Source of the DNA: Larkinella sp. C7
GTDB taxonomy: Bacteria > Bacteroidota > Bacteroidia > Cytophagales > Spirosomataceae
DNA length: 64,000 bases
Assembly (NCBI RefSeq): GCF_006149005.1
Contig: NZ_VBSL01000001.1
Location: forward strand, 939,443-1,003,442
Direction of reading: 5' to 3'
Of this stretch, positions 44,101 through 54,600 are shown one piece after another. Position 1 is the first letter of the stretch. The number at the start of each line of letters is the position of its first letter. The position numbers were made by a program, and so were the translations under genes. Below the pieces are notes generated by a model. The model made no database searches. It saw only the letters and a list, made by a program, of their open reading frames with translations, and was not told the origin of the DNA.

Positions 44101-44547
44101 TCAGGCCACGGCATACTGCGTCGTAAGCGGAAGGAATTCCTGCTGAAAGGCAACCACCAGCCGCATAAAATGCGTAGTTTTCCGACGCGAAACTTCAATT
44201 TCGCACCCATTTGTCAGACAGATGGTTGTGCTTTTCCCCGGGCGGATTTCCTGTAGATACAGCAGGTTGATGATGCTTTTTTTGTGGGGTCTCACAAAGA
44301 TTTCCGTCGGCAGACGGCCTTCCAGTTTTTTCAGCGTCAGCGACACGATCATCTCGGAACCGTCGCTAAAATGCACCACCGTGTAGTTGCCCTGCCCTTC
44401 GAGCCAGGTAATTCGGTACGCCGGAATTTTCCGGCGCTGGCCCCAGAAAGGCAGGACGATGTCTGACAGATTCAGATGGCGGGTGACGGCTTGCAACTGG
44501 TACTCGGAGTAACTATTTCTGGGGGTGGAATGGATTTGTAATTTCAT
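44101..44547 (-). CDS. Stand-alone LytTR-family DNA-binding regulator
   Basis: A 148-residue protein. Residues about 25-140 form a LytTR domain: ITWLEGQGNYTVVHFSDGSEMIVSLTLKKLEGRLPTEIFVRPHKKSIINLLYLQEIRPG. There is no receiver domain, so phosphorylation by a histidine kinase is not evident; such short LytTR proteins may act constitutively or respond directly to small molecules. No neighbour is an obvious target. Confidence 0.87.
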   Translation of the reverse strand: MKLQIHSTPRNSYSEYQLQAVTRHLNLSDIVLPFWGQRRKIPAYRITWLEGQGNYTVVHFSDGSEMIVSLTLKKLEGRLPTEIFVRPHKKSIINLLYLQEIRPGKSTTICLTNGCEIEVSRRKTTHFMRLVVAFQQEFLPLTTQYAVA

Positions 44548-44778
44548 ATACGTAGCCGTTGTATATTGATCTTCTACAAAAATGGCTCATATTATTTGAT
44601 AAACGCAATGTTTTTTCAACATTTTACCCTCGAACAGCAAAAATATTTTCAACTTCTTTAGTCTAATGCCGTTTTACTGCATTACAACGCCATTTTTAGT
44701 AACATTTGGACGGTTTGCAACTTTGAAAACCGCCATCGTGTTTGATTCAGATAGGCTTTCATTCTTCGTACACTCTTC

Positions 44779-45654
44779 ATGGCTACTTTATTAGATTTTG
44801 TTGGGAACACCCCATTGGTTGAATTAAACCGTATTCACTCACATCCAGGCGTTAAGCTGTACGGAAAGATGGAAGGACACAATCCGGGCGGCAGCGTGAA
44901 GGATCGTCCGGCCTACAGCATGATCAAGGGAGCCATCGATCGTGGTGATCTTAAACCGGGTATGAAATTGATCGAAGCCACGAGCGGGAACACCGGCATT
45001 GCACTGGCCATGATTGCCCGGCTTTACAACGTTGAGATTGAACTGGTTTTGCCCCAGAACTCGACTCGCGAACGGATTCTGACCATGCAGGCATTCGGAG
45101 CAAAAGTGACCCTGCTGGAAACGATGGAAAGCGCCCGCGATTATGCCGAAGAACAGGCCACAAAAGGCAATTATTTTCTCCTCAATCAATTTGCCAATCC
45201 TGACAACTACTTAGCCCATTACCGCACCACAGGCCCCGAAATCTGGAAAGATACTCAGAGTAAAATTACTCATTTTGTTTCAGCCATGGGGACCACCGGC
45301 ACCATCATGGGAACGTCCCGGTATCTGAAGGAACAGAACCCGGCGGTTCAGGTGATCGGCTGCCAGCCTTCCGAAGGGTCACAGATCCCGGGAATCCGGA
45401 AATGGCCTGAGGAATACCTGCCCAAAATTTTTGAACCCAGCCGCGTCGATCGCGTCATTGAAATGTCGCAGGACGACGCCACCCGGATGACCCGCCGGTT
45501 GGCCCGCGAAGAGGGAATCTTTGCCGGGATGAGCAGCGGAGGGGCCGTTTTTGCCGCCCTTAAGCTGATTGAAGAACTGGAAGAAGGTGTCGTGGTCTGC
45601 ATCATCTGCGACCGGGGCGACCGGTATTTGTCGTCCGATCTGTTTGGCAGTTAA
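44779..45654 (+). CDS. cysM: Cysteine synthase (O-acetylserine sulfhydrylase, CysM type)
   Basis: A 291-residue PLP enzyme that makes cysteine from O-acetylserine and sulfide (or thiosulfate, for CysM). Motifs: [23 protein letters not shown] (the Lys binds PLP), [36 protein letters not shown] and [18 protein letters not shown]. The length (about 290) and the closing DRGDRYLSS favour the CysM form over CysK. It is a single gene, with upstream AT-rich sequence and no clear TAnnTTTG element. Confidence 0.9.
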   Translation: MATLLDFVGNTPLVELNRIHSHPGVKLYGKMEGHNPGGSVKDRPAYSMIKGAIDRGDLKPGMKLIEATSGNTGIALAMIARLYNVEIELVLPQNSTRERILTMQAFGAKVTLLETMESARDYAEEQATKGNYFLLNQFANPDNYLAHYRTTGPEIWKDTQSKITHFVSAMGTTGTIMGTSRYLKEQNPAVQVIGCQPSEGSQIPGIRKWPEEYLPKIFEPSRVDRVIEMSQDDATRMTRRLAREEGIFAGMSSGGAVFAALKLIEELEEGVVVCIICDRGDRYLSSDLFGS

Positions 45655-45728
45655 CCGAACAACGCAACGGCCGGGGAATGGCTGCCGGGAAATTAATTTT
45701 TCCGGCAGTTAATTATCCATCTGGTGGC

Positions 45729-45760
45729 TTGCACCACATCCCGACAGTTCTGTACATTTG
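45729..45760 (+). promoter_or_regulatory. pyrD promoter with -33 and -7 elements
   Basis: TTG at 45729-45731 and TACATTTG at 45753-45760 are 21 bases apart, a fair match to both Bacteroidota elements. Only four bases separate the -7 element from the pyrD ATG (45765), so the transcript would start at or next to the ATG. Confidence 0.5.
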
Positions 45761-45764
45761 TGTT

Positions 45765-46841
45765 ATGTACAAGCGCGTCGTCCTGCCCCTCCTCTTTCGT
45801 TTTGATGCTGAACAAATTCACCATTTTGTTACTTCTTTCCTGAAAATATCGCTGGCCATTCCCGGTTTTCGCTGGCTGGCCCGTCAGTTGTTTACCGTCG
45901 ACGATCCGCGCCTGAAACGGGAAGTTTTCGGTATTCAGTTCACCAATCCCGTCGGCCTGGCCGCCGGTTTCGATAAAAATGCGGAATGGGTGGACGAACT
46001 CGCCTGTCTGGGTTTTGGCTTTATTGAAATCGGGACCGTAACGCCCCGCCCCCAGGCCGGCAACGACCGCCCCCGACTTTTTCGTCTGAAAGCCGACCAA
46101 GGGCTCATCAACCGCATGGGATTCAACAACGAAGGTGCCAAAGCGGCTGCCAAACGACTGCGCAAACGGCGCTCGGGCCGGCAACTGATCATCGGCGGAA
46201 ACATCGGCAAGAATAAAACGACGCCGAACGAAAACGCGCTGGATGATTACCTGGCCTGCTTTCACGACTTATTCGATACCGTCGATTATTTCGTCGTCAA
46301 TGTCAGTTCGCCCAACACACCGGGGCTGCGGGCCTTGCAGGAAAAAGAACCGCTCATGGCCCTGTTACAGCGCCTGCAGGACGAAAACCGCCGGAAACCG
46401 GTTGCAAAACCCATTCTACTCAAAATTGCCCCCGACCTGACCGACAGTCAGTTGGATGATATTATCGAAATTGTTACCACCACCCGCATTGCCGGTATTA
46501 TTGCGACCAACACGACCATCAGCCGCGACGGTTTACAAACCGATGCCCAGACCGTTGAAAAAATAGGCATGGGTGGCGTCAGCGGAGCGCCGTTAAAACA
46601 ACGTTCGACGGAAGTGATTCGTTATCTTTGTCAACAATCGGGTCATGCGTTCCCGGTTATTGGGGTAGGCGGTATTGCAACGGCGGAAGACGCGCTCGAA
46701 AAACTGCGGGCTGGGGCCAGTTTGGTGCAGGTGTACACGGGGTTCATCTATGAAGGCCCTACATTGGCGAAAGAGATTTGCAAAGTATTGGCAGAAGAGG
46801 TAGATTATAGCAGTTTACAAAAAAATGAGTCAACCCATTAA
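45765..46841 (+). CDS. pyrD: Quinone-dependent dihydroorotate dehydrogenase (class 2)
   Basis: A 358-residue inner-membrane-associated flavoenzyme that oxidises dihydroorotate to orotate in pyrimidine synthesis. It begins [21 protein letters not shown], the amphipathic helix pair specific to class 2, and has [55 protein letters not shown] (catalytic Ser) and [28 protein letters not shown]. The ATG at 45765 fits; an open frame 29 codons longer extends through the promoter. Its 3' end overlaps ftsK by 17 bases. Confidence 0.95.
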   Translation: MYKRVVLPLLFRFDAEQIHHFVTSFLKISLAIPGFRWLARQLFTVDDPRLKREVFGIQFTNPVGLAAGFDKNAEWVDELACLGFGFIEIGTVTPRPQAGNDRPRLFRLKADQGLINRMGFNNEGAKAAAKRLRKRRSGRQLIIGGNIGKNKTTPNENALDDYLACFHDLFDTVDYFVVNVSSPNTPGLRALQEKEPLMALLQRLQDENRRKPVAKPILLKIAPDLTDSQLDDIIEIVTTTRIAGIIATNTTISRDGLQTDAQTVEKIGMGGVSGAPLKQRSTEVIRYLCQQSGHAFPVIGVGGIATAEDALEKLRAGASLVQVYTGFIYEGPTLAKEICKVLAEEVDYSSLQKNESTH

Positions 46842-49344
46842 CCGACAAAACTCCGTTCGGAACGAGCGGCCGAAACCGCGGCCATCGTCGGTTTCGATGA
46901 AATGGCCGGCCTGGCAAGCCGACCGCCGGTCGCAATTAGCCTTTGGCGGGTTGCTGATGCTGCTGGCTATCGGGCTAACCGTAGCCTTCTGCTCATACTT
47001 GCTCACCGGTCAGGCCGACCAGAGCGTGCTGAGCAAAGTGACGGACGCCCCCCTGCGGGAATCGGGCACCGAAATGCGGAATTTTCTGGGAATTCTGGGG
47101 GCCTACATCGCCCACGTGTTCATTTTCCGCTGGTTCGGAATTGCCGCCCTCGGCATTCCCATCATCCTGTTTTTAGCCGGGTGTAAGCTGGCTTTCAATT
47201 TCGAACTGTTGCCGTTGAGTCGCACGACCAAAGCCGTGCTGTTTTACATGACCTGGATCAGTGCGCTGGCCGGTTACATCGTTCTGGCCACCGACTCCGT
47301 CGGGCAGGGCAGCGTCTGGTGTGGCGGCATTGGCTACGAAGTGAACGTCTGGCTCTATAACCTCATTGGCTGGGGCGGTCTTGCCATCATCGGGTTCGCG
47401 TTGTTCGTCTTTCTCGTTTTTTTCTACGGAATTACCAAATTGCCGTCGATCTCGTTGCCCCAAAGACCGGTTCCGGCCTCCAAATCAGCTTATGATAGCG
47501 AGGACGATGATCCGGAAGAAGAGGACGAAGATGATGTAAAGGATTTTATCGACGTCAAACCGGCATCGAACGGCGTTCCAAAACCGGTGCCCGCGCCAAA
47601 GCCAGTCCCGGCTGCCGAAGTCCCGGCGGAACCCGAGCCCCTGAATGGGCACACGACTGATCTGAAACCCGAAAAGGTCAATGGATCGGGGCCACCCGCT
47701 AAAAAACCGCTTACGTTTACCATTGCCGATACCACGCCAATCGAACCGGCTTCTGATTCGCCCCAACCCGTTGCAGAAGTGTTTGCCGGACCAACGGACG
47801 AGGTGGACGAGGATGCGTTGAAACTGCACGGTCTCTATGACCCGACGCTCGATCTGCCCCGGTATCAGTTTCCGACCATCGACTTACTGACCGAATATCC
47901 GGAAAATAAAAAGGCCCAGGTTTCGGCGGAAGAACTGGAAGCCAACAAAGACCGGATTGTGGATACCCTCCAGAATTACGGCATCACGATCGATAGCATC
48001 AAGGCAACCATCGGGCCAACCGTCACGCTGTACGAGATTATTCCGGCAGCCGGGGTACGGATTTCGAAGATCAAGAGCCTGGAAGATGACATTGCCCTGA
48101 GTTTGGCGGCACTCGGCATTCGGATCATTGCGCCGATGCCCGGCCAAGGCACCATCGGGATCGAGGTGCCGAACAAAAACCGGGAAATGGTGGCGATGCG
48201 GTCCGTAATGACCACCGAGAAATTTACCAAAAGCAATTTTGAGCTGCCGGTGGTGATGGGCAAAACCATTTCCAACGAGATTTACGTGGCTGATCTGGCC
48301 AAAATGCCCCACCTGCTCATGGCCGGTGCCACGGGACAGGGGAAATCCGTCGGGTTGAATGTATTGCTGACGTCGCTGATTTACAAGAAACACCCCTCGC
48401 AGCTCAAACTCATTCTGGTCGATCCGAAAAAGGTGGAATTGACGCTGTTCAACAAACTCGAACGGCATTTTCTGGCCCAGTTGCCCGACAGCGACGAGCC
48501 GATTATTACCGATACGAAAAAGGTGGTCAATACGCTCAACTCGCTTTGTATCGAGATGGACAACCGGTATAACCTGCTCAAAGACGCGCAGTGCCGGAAC
48601 CTGAAAGAATACAATGCCAAGTTTATCCAGCGCCGGTTGAACCCGGAAAAGGGGCATAAATTTCTGCCTTATATCGTGCTGGTGATCGACGAGTTGGCCG
48701 ACCTGATGATGACGGCAGGCAAGGAAGTCGAGCAGCCCATTGCCCGGCTGGCGCAGTTGGCGCGGGCCATCGGGATTCACCTGGTGGTGGCCACCCAACG
48801 GCCCTCCGTGAACGTCATTACGGGTTTGATCAAAGCCAACTTCCCGGCGCGTCTGTCGTTCAAGGTGACCTCAAAAATCGACTCCCGGACCATTCTGGAT
48901 ACGGGCGGTGCCGAGCAACTGGTCGGCATGGGTGACATGCTGTTCTCGTCCAACTCCGATATTGTCCGGCTGCAATGTCCCTTTGTCGACACCAACGAAA
49001 TTGAAGACATCTGCGAATTTGTGGGTAGCCAGCGCGGGTATGATTCGGCGTATAACCTGCCCGAATTTGCCGGTGATGAATCGGGAAGCAGCGAAGAGAA
49101 AGAAATTGACCTCGAAAACCGCGATCCGATGTTCGACGAAGCGGCCCGTCTCGTGGTCAACCACCAGCAGGGCAGTACGTCACTCATTCAACGCCGGTTA
49201 AAGTTGGGCTACAACCGGGCCGGTCGGCTCATCGATCAGTTGGAAGCCGCCGGTATTGTGGGGGCCTTTGAAGGCAGCAAAGCCCGCGAGGTGCTGATTC
49301 AGGACATCCATACGCTGGAGGAAGTCCTGAAAAATATGAATTAG
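46825..49344 (+). CDS. ftsK: DNA translocase FtsK
   Basis: An 839-residue division-site translocase that pumps DNA and couples chromosome segregation to cell division. Four membrane segments lie in the first ~210 residues (about 38-60, 92-118, 135-160, 172-198). A Pro- and acid-rich linker of roughly 120 residues follows. The motor has Walker [11 protein letters not shown] (501-510), Walker [14 protein letters not shown] and [14 protein letters not shown]-terminal winged-helix gamma domain ([25 protein letters not shown]), which reads KOPS-like motifs, ends the protein. The 17-base overlap with pyrD implies shared transcription. Confidence 0.96.
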   Translation: MSQPINRQNSVRNERPKPRPSSVSMKWPAWQADRRSQLAFGGLLMLLAIGLTVAFCSYLLTGQADQSVLSKVTDAPLRESGTEMRNFLGILGAYIAHVFIFRWFGIAALGIPIILFLAGCKLAFNFELLPLSRTTKAVLFYMTWISALAGYIVLATDSVGQGSVWCGGIGYEVNVWLYNLIGWGGLAIIGFALFVFLVFFYGITKLPSISLPQRPVPASKSAYDSEDDDPEEEDEDDVKDFIDVKPASNGVPKPVPAPKPVPAAEVPAEPEPLNGHTTDLKPEKVNGSGPPAKKPLTFTIADTTPIEPASDSPQPVAEVFAGPTDEVDEDALKLHGLYDPTLDLPRYQFPTIDLLTEYPENKKAQVSAEELEANKDRIVDTLQNYGITIDSIKATIGPTVTLYEIIPAAGVRISKIKSLEDDIALSLAALGIRIIAPMPGQGTIGIEVPNKNREMVAMRSVMTTEKFTKSNFELPVVMGKTISNEIYVADLAKMPHLLMAGATGQGKSVGLNVLLTSLIYKKHPSQLKLILVDPKKVELTLFNKLERHFLAQLPDSDEPIITDTKKVVNTLNSLCIEMDNRYNLLKDAQCRNLKEYNAKFIQRRLNPEKGHKFLPYIVLVIDELADLMMTAGKEVEQPIARLAQLARAIGIHLVVATQRPSVNVITGLIKANFPARLSFKVTSKIDSRTILDTGGAEQLVGMGDMLFSSNSDIVRLQCPFVDTNEIEDICEFVGSQRGYDSAYNLPEFAGDESGSSEEKEIDLENRDPMFDEAARLVVNHQQGSTSLIQRRLKLGYNRAGRLIDQLEAAGIVGAFEGSKAREVLIQDIHTLEEVLKNMN

Positions 49345-49356
49345 GAAGTCGTACAG

Positions 49357-49418
49357 GCGGAGAAGCCAATAAAAAGATCATGACGAGGTCATTTCTTTCG
49401 GTTGGCTTCTCCGCTTTT
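49357..49418 (+). terminator. Long hairpin terminator after ftsK
   Basis: GCGGAGAAGCCAA (49357-49369) and TTGGCTTCTCCGC (49402-49414) form a 13-bp perfect stem followed by four T's. An inner hairpin ATGAC-GAG-GTCAT (49380-49392) branches from the loop. Confidence 0.75.
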
Positions 49419-49539
49419 CGATTGGGTCCTTCTCCTATTTATTAAACTTTTTCCCATAAATCTTGTCTACCTACAAAACGGTCAGCAACTTTGCGGGCGG
49501 TTTTAGAAATCACCCGAAATTACGTAAAAGACGATACAC

Positions 49540-50169
49540 ATGAAAAAATTAGCCTTATTGTGGGCATTGGTTATTGGATTTTCGCTGCCTTCGGTGGCGC
49601 AAAAAGATAAAAAAGCATCGGACGTTTTAGATGCCATGAGTGCCAAATACAAAGCACTGAATTCCTACAAAGCCGCCTTTACCTACACGGGTGAAGGAAG
49701 CAATTACAAAGGTGATTTAACGGTAAAAAAGAATGCGTTCCGGTTGAAGCTGGCCGGTCAGGAAGTCTTTACTGACGGCAAAACGATGTCTACTTACATC
49801 AAGGAAACCAACGAAGTGAACGTACAGGATTACGACGCCGGGGCCGCCGGGGACTTCAATCCGACGAAGATCTATTCCATCTACAAGCAGGGGTACAACT
49901 ACAAATACATCGGCGAGCAGAAACAGGGTGGCCAGCTCGTCGAAGTGGTTGAACTGACTCCCGAAAAGAAAAGCACGCAGATTGTTAAAGTACAAATCTC
50001 AGTCAACAAGAAAGACAAGCAGGTGAAAGGCTGGAAACTGACCGACAAAACCGGTAAAGTGACCAGTTATACAATCGACAAATTCACCCCGAACGTGGCC
50101 GTAGCCGATACGTATTTTGTGTTCGATAAAACCAAGTATCCCGGCGTTGAAGTCGTCGATTTGCGGTAA
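49540..50169 (+). CDS. LolA-like outer membrane lipoprotein carrier protein
   Basis: A 209-residue exported protein with a signal peptide (MKKLALLWALVIGFSLPSVAQ). The remaining ~190 residues have the half-barrel pattern of LolA: SYKAAFTYTGEGSNYKGDLTVKKNAFRLKLAGQEVFTDGKTMSTYIKETNEVNV, and later QLVEVVELTPEK and GWKLTDKTGKVTSYTIDKF. Bacteroidota LolA-like proteins carry lipoproteins between membranes. The position directly after ftsK is a common order in the phylum. A -33/-7-like pair (TTG at 49465-49467; CAACTTTG at 49488-49495) lies just ahead. Confidence 0.85.
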   Translation: MKKLALLWALVIGFSLPSVAQKDKKASDVLDAMSAKYKALNSYKAAFTYTGEGSNYKGDLTVKKNAFRLKLAGQEVFTDGKTMSTYIKETNEVNVQDYDAGAAGDFNPTKIYSIYKQGYNYKYIGEQKQGGQLVEVVELTPEKKSTQIVKVQISVNKKDKQVKGWKLTDKTGKVTSYTIDKFTPNVAVADTYFVFDKTKYPGVEVVDLR

Positions 50170-50178
50170 TTTCGATTC

Positions 50179-51567
50179 TTAAGCCTGTGCGGTAGAAACG
50201 ACGGTTTCCGGATTGGGTTTCGAAATCCGGAACGGTTGCCGCTTCCAGTAGGTCAGCGACCGCCAGGCCCATTCCAGTGGACCGAAGTAAAAAAACCGCA
50301 GCCACAATAGACTGGCTATCAACTGAAAAACCCAGACACCAGCCACGACGTAGAACAGTTGATAGTAGGTTAATTTACCGAAATAGCCCAAACCGTACCC
50401 AAAGAAAATAAAGGTGCAAATCAGGGTCTGCATTACGTAATTGGAGAAAGCCATCTGGCCGACCGCTCCCAAAGCGCTCATCAGGCTGCGCAACCAGCCC
50501 GATTTATAGACGAGCATAATCAGGCCGACATGCCCCAGGGCCATCGTTACCCGGCGAATGTCGTAGGTACTCCGGGGAAATCCAAAACTGTGCGTGTCCA
50601 GGTAAAGTCCAAAGTTCGTGTGCGCTTCCTGGGTGAGTTGGTGGGCCAGCCAGCCGAGTGGAATGCCGATGCCGTAGCCGATCAGCATCAACGCCAGGTA
50701 ACTCCGTCGACGGAGCCGACCGGTGAAAACACCCAGCTTGTAGAGCGCCATGCCCAGTAGCATCATTCCGATGGCATCCCAGAAGTAAAAATTATACATG
50801 ACCACCGACTGGATTTCGCTGTTGATGGGCAGATAATACGCCCAAACCGTCGGATAGCCGGAGCGTACTTTTTTGATCTCTTCGTCAATCTTTTTCTGGT
50901 CCGGTTTGCTGTTTTTTACGACGGTTTCCCACGCCTGTTTGTCAGCTTTCTGCTCGTCGGTCAGCTTCTTTTTCTGCTTTTCCAGCGCCATCACTTTCAG
51001 GTAGGCTTCGCGTTTTCCCTTCGTTTCCTGAAAGCGTAGATTTCCTTTAAACATGAGGACGCCGAAACAAAAGAGGCTGGCCAGAATCAGATACCGCGGA
51101 GCCAGCTTCCGAAACGGAAACAGAAACAAACCGCAAAGACCGTAAGCATACAGAATATCGCCCGCCCAGAGCAGAACGTAGGCATCCAGCACACCAAACA
51201 GAATCATCCACAAAATCCGGCGGTAGTAAATATCGGCCACCGACAACCCGACAGCGTGTTCCTTGCGCGTGGTCAGCAGGATTACTCCCGCGCCGAAGAG
51301 CATGGAAAACAAGGCCCGCATTTTGCCCGAAAAAGCAATGTCGACGATCTGGTGGGTAACAAAATTGGTGTCACCGGGATGATCGAACTTCAGGGAACCC
51401 AGAATGCCTTCCGGCAGGCCGAAATACGGAATGTTCATCATCAGAATGCCCAGCAACGCGACTCCGCGAATGACATCGATGGAGCGAATGCGTTCGGCCC
51501 GCTCAACCGGGCGCAGGTTTTCAGCCACTGCGGCCGACGGAGTTGCTGAAACGTCGGGCGTATTCAT
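50179..51567 (-). CDS. DUF418 family membrane protein
   Basis: A 462-residue polytopic protein. RSIDVIRGVALLGILMMNIPYF is the first membrane segment of the DUF418 (YeiB-like) group, with FSGKMRALFSMLFGAGVILL next and SNYVMQTLICTFIFFGYGLGYFG and FGPLEWAWRSLTYWK in the C-terminal DUF418 block. A charged insertion rich in Lys/Glu (about residues 190-225) sits between membrane segments. The function is not known. It converges on the LolA-like gene with only nine bases between. Confidence 0.85.
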   Translation of the reverse strand: MNTPDVSATPSAAVAENLRPVERAERIRSIDVIRGVALLGILMMNIPYFGLPEGILGSLKFDHPGDTNFVTHQIVDIAFSGKMRALFSMLFGAGVILLTTRKEHAVGLSVADIYYRRILWMILFGVLDAYVLLWAGDILYAYGLCGLFLFPFRKLAPRYLILASLFCFGVLMFKGNLRFQETKGKREAYLKVMALEKQKKKLTDEQKADKQAWETVVKNSKPDQKKIDEEIKKVRSGYPTVWAYYLPINSEIQSVVMYNFYFWDAIGMMLLGMALYKLGVFTGRLRRRSYLALMLIGYGIGIPLGWLAHQLTQEAHTNFGLYLDTHSFGFPRSTYDIRRVTMALGHVGLIMLVYKSGWLRSLMSALGAVGQMAFSNYVMQTLICTFIFFGYGLGYFGKLTYYQLFYVVAGVWVFQLIASLLWLRFFYFGPLEWAWRSLTYWKRQPFRISKPNPETVVSTAQA

Positions 51568-51653
51568 ACACGGAAGGAATTAGAGGAGAAAGAAGGTTCG
51601 CTACGGTAAATAGCGAAGGATTTGATTCATATCCAATTCCGGATTGGGGGATT

Positions 51654-54600
51654 TTAGGATTCGGTAAAGGGCGTATTCGCCATGGCATCCAGGATCAGTT
51701 CGATTTCCGACTGCACCCGGCCGAGTAGCTCGTTTACGTTCTCCGCATCAAACCGTTCGAGGTATTCCAGCGTACGCGCCAGCGCAGCGAGGTTGGACAT
51801 ACCGGCACTCACGGCGGTTCCATACAATTTGTGGCCGACGGCTTTCAATCCCGTTAAATTGGCTTTTTCGGCCTGAAGAAGAAGCTGAGGAATCGATTTT
51901 CTCAATTCATCGCCGGCAACCTCCACCAACTCCCGTGCCAACGCCAGATCATGCCCCGCCATTTCCTTGATCATCTCCAGGTCAAAACGGGCATTCCTTT
52001 CGGCGAATTGGCCGACAGCAGGGGCGGTTTTTGGCTCGGCCCACAACCACACCCTGAACAGAGCAGCCAGGGATTCCGCCACGATGGGTTTGGTCAGGAA
52101 ATCGTCCATTCCGGCGGCCAGACACTTCTCCCGTTCCCCTTTCACGGTTCCTGCCGTCAGGGCAACAATCGGAATGCGTCGATCCTTCTCCAGTTCCCGG
52201 ATTCGCTGCGTAGCTTCGTACCCGTTCATCAACGGCATCTGGACATCCATCAGAATCAGATCGGGCGCATCCTGAATGTAACACTGAACCGCTTCCACGC
52301 CGTTGAGCGCTTCAAAAATGCGCGCGTTCGGGGCAATCCGGCCAATGATGACTTTCGCCAGCAACAGGTTAATTTTATTATCTTCAACGATCAACACCTT
52401 TACGGCTTGGTTATCGACAGCTGCCTCCTGGTCGAATAAGGCCGGCACGGGTTTTTCGTCCTGCTGAACCAGCCGGTACAGTGCCTGATACAGTTCCTGC
52501 ATTTTGATGGGTTTTACCAGCCGTTGGTTAACATCCAGCGACTCACAGGCTTTGATGATTTTTTCGTCATCCGACGAACTATGCAGAAAGATGATGGGCT
52601 GCTCGTCGGGCGACGGAAAGAAGGTGGTCCGTATTTTCTGAATCGTTTCCAGCCCATCCATGTAAGGCATGTGGTAATCCATCAGAATGACATCGTATTT
52701 TTTATGACGGCCCAGCAACTGAAGCGCTTCAAAACCGTTACTAACTTCTTCTACTTCAATGTTTTTCAATAGAAACATTTGCCGCAAAATAAGGCGGTTG
52801 TGGGCATTGTCATCCACGATCAGCACGGTATGGATCGGGAGGCTATTGCGCCAGACGATAGCCTCCCCCGGTTCGGCCTTAAGCCTGATTTCGAAGAAAA
52901 AGCAACTTCCTTCACCGGGTTTGCTCGTCAACTGAAGCTGGCTTCCCATCAAGCCCAAGAGCTTGTTGGAGATGGTCAGCCCCAATCCGGTTCCGCCGTA
53001 TTTTTTCGTCGTGGAAGGGTCTTCCTGAGAAAAAGCGTCAAATATGCGTTCCTGCATTTCCGGTTTGATGCCAATACCGGTATCCCGCACTTCAAACCGA
53101 AAGGTGACGTACTCTTCTGCAACATCGCTCAATGCCTTGATTTTCAGTTCAATTTCACCTTTCTCGGTGAATTTCACGGCATTCCCCAGCAAATTGACCA
53201 GCACCTGTTTCAACCGCACCGAATCGACAAAAACGAACCGGGGGAGGTCAACGGAAAGATTTAATAACACTTCCAGCCCTTTGTTCTGAGCCTGGTACGT
53301 GATGGTGTCGGCCACCTGGCTACTGATCTCGTAAAGATCCGTTTTTTCAATCGCCAGTTCCAGTTTTCCGGCTTCGATTTTCGAAAAATCCAGGATGTCG
53401 TTAATGATGCTCAGCAAGGTATTGGCCGATTGGTTAACGATGGACAAATATTGCTGTTGCGTGGTGTTCAGGGCGGTTTTCAGCACCAGATCCGTAAACC
53501 CGATGACTCCATTGAGCGGGGTTCTGATTTCATGGCTCATGTTGGCCAGAAACTCCGATTTCGCCAGGCTGGCCTGCTCTGCCAGAATCTTCGCTTTTTT
53601 CAGTTCATCGCGTTGCAGGCAAATTTCGGTGATGTCCTGGGTAAATATCATGATGCCCCCGATGGTACCATCGAACTGGTACCAGGGCCGGACTTCCCAG
53701 CGCAGGTACTGGTCATGATCCCATCCCTCGGGGCGCCAGATGTCTTCTTCATTTTTTTCTATAGCCCCGTTTACACAGCGGGAATGAATCGCCTTCCATT
53801 CGTTTGATAAATTGGGAAATACATCATAATGTGACCGCCCGAGAACACTGCCTGACAAATGATACTCTTCCATCCAGCGATTGCTGACGGCGATGTACCG
53901 AATCTCGCGGTCGAGCATGGCGACGGCCGCCGGAGCGTGTTCAACAAAAGCAGCCAGGCGTAATTTTTCGTTCAGCAGCGCCTGCTCTGCTTTCTTTCGT
54001 TCATCAATATCCTGAAACGTGCCGTATAAGCGCACACACTTTCCGTCCTGGTATTCGGGGGTTCCCAGCGCCCGAATCCATACAGCCCGGCCCTTCGCCG
54101 TAACGATCTGCAATTCTACATCGTAGGCAATGCCTTCCTGAACGGAGCGGTTTACGGCTTCCATAATCTGCTCGTAATTTTTCCCTTTGAAGAAAGATAC
54201 GGCAGCATGAAAATCCGGAACATAGTCTTTTGGCACTTCATGAATGGCTTTGGTTACCGCTGACCAGTATACGGTTTCCTGAACAACATTCACTTCCCAG
54301 GTTCCGATTCGGGCCACTTCGTTGGTTTGTTCCAGAATTTGTTTGGTCCGGTTCAAATCCGCTTCCAGCTGGTGTCTGCGGGTAATGTCGATGGCATTAC
54401 CAATCACATACGTATGGCCGTTCAGTTCTTCTTCCAGGATGTTGTTGAACAACCAGATCAGCAACGACCCGTCTTTGGTAAGCGTGTGCATCAGCCCGCT
54501 GGCCCGACCGGTTTTCCTGATGGTTTGCAGGTAAGCGGTCAGGGCATCCTGATGCATTTCGGGAACAATATCGGACAACTGCAGGCCGACTAATTCTGCC

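Noticed and set aside
54000-54600. Separate genes inside the kinase region
   Set aside because: The single minus-strand frame is continuous with ordered PAS domains; the other frames are shadows.
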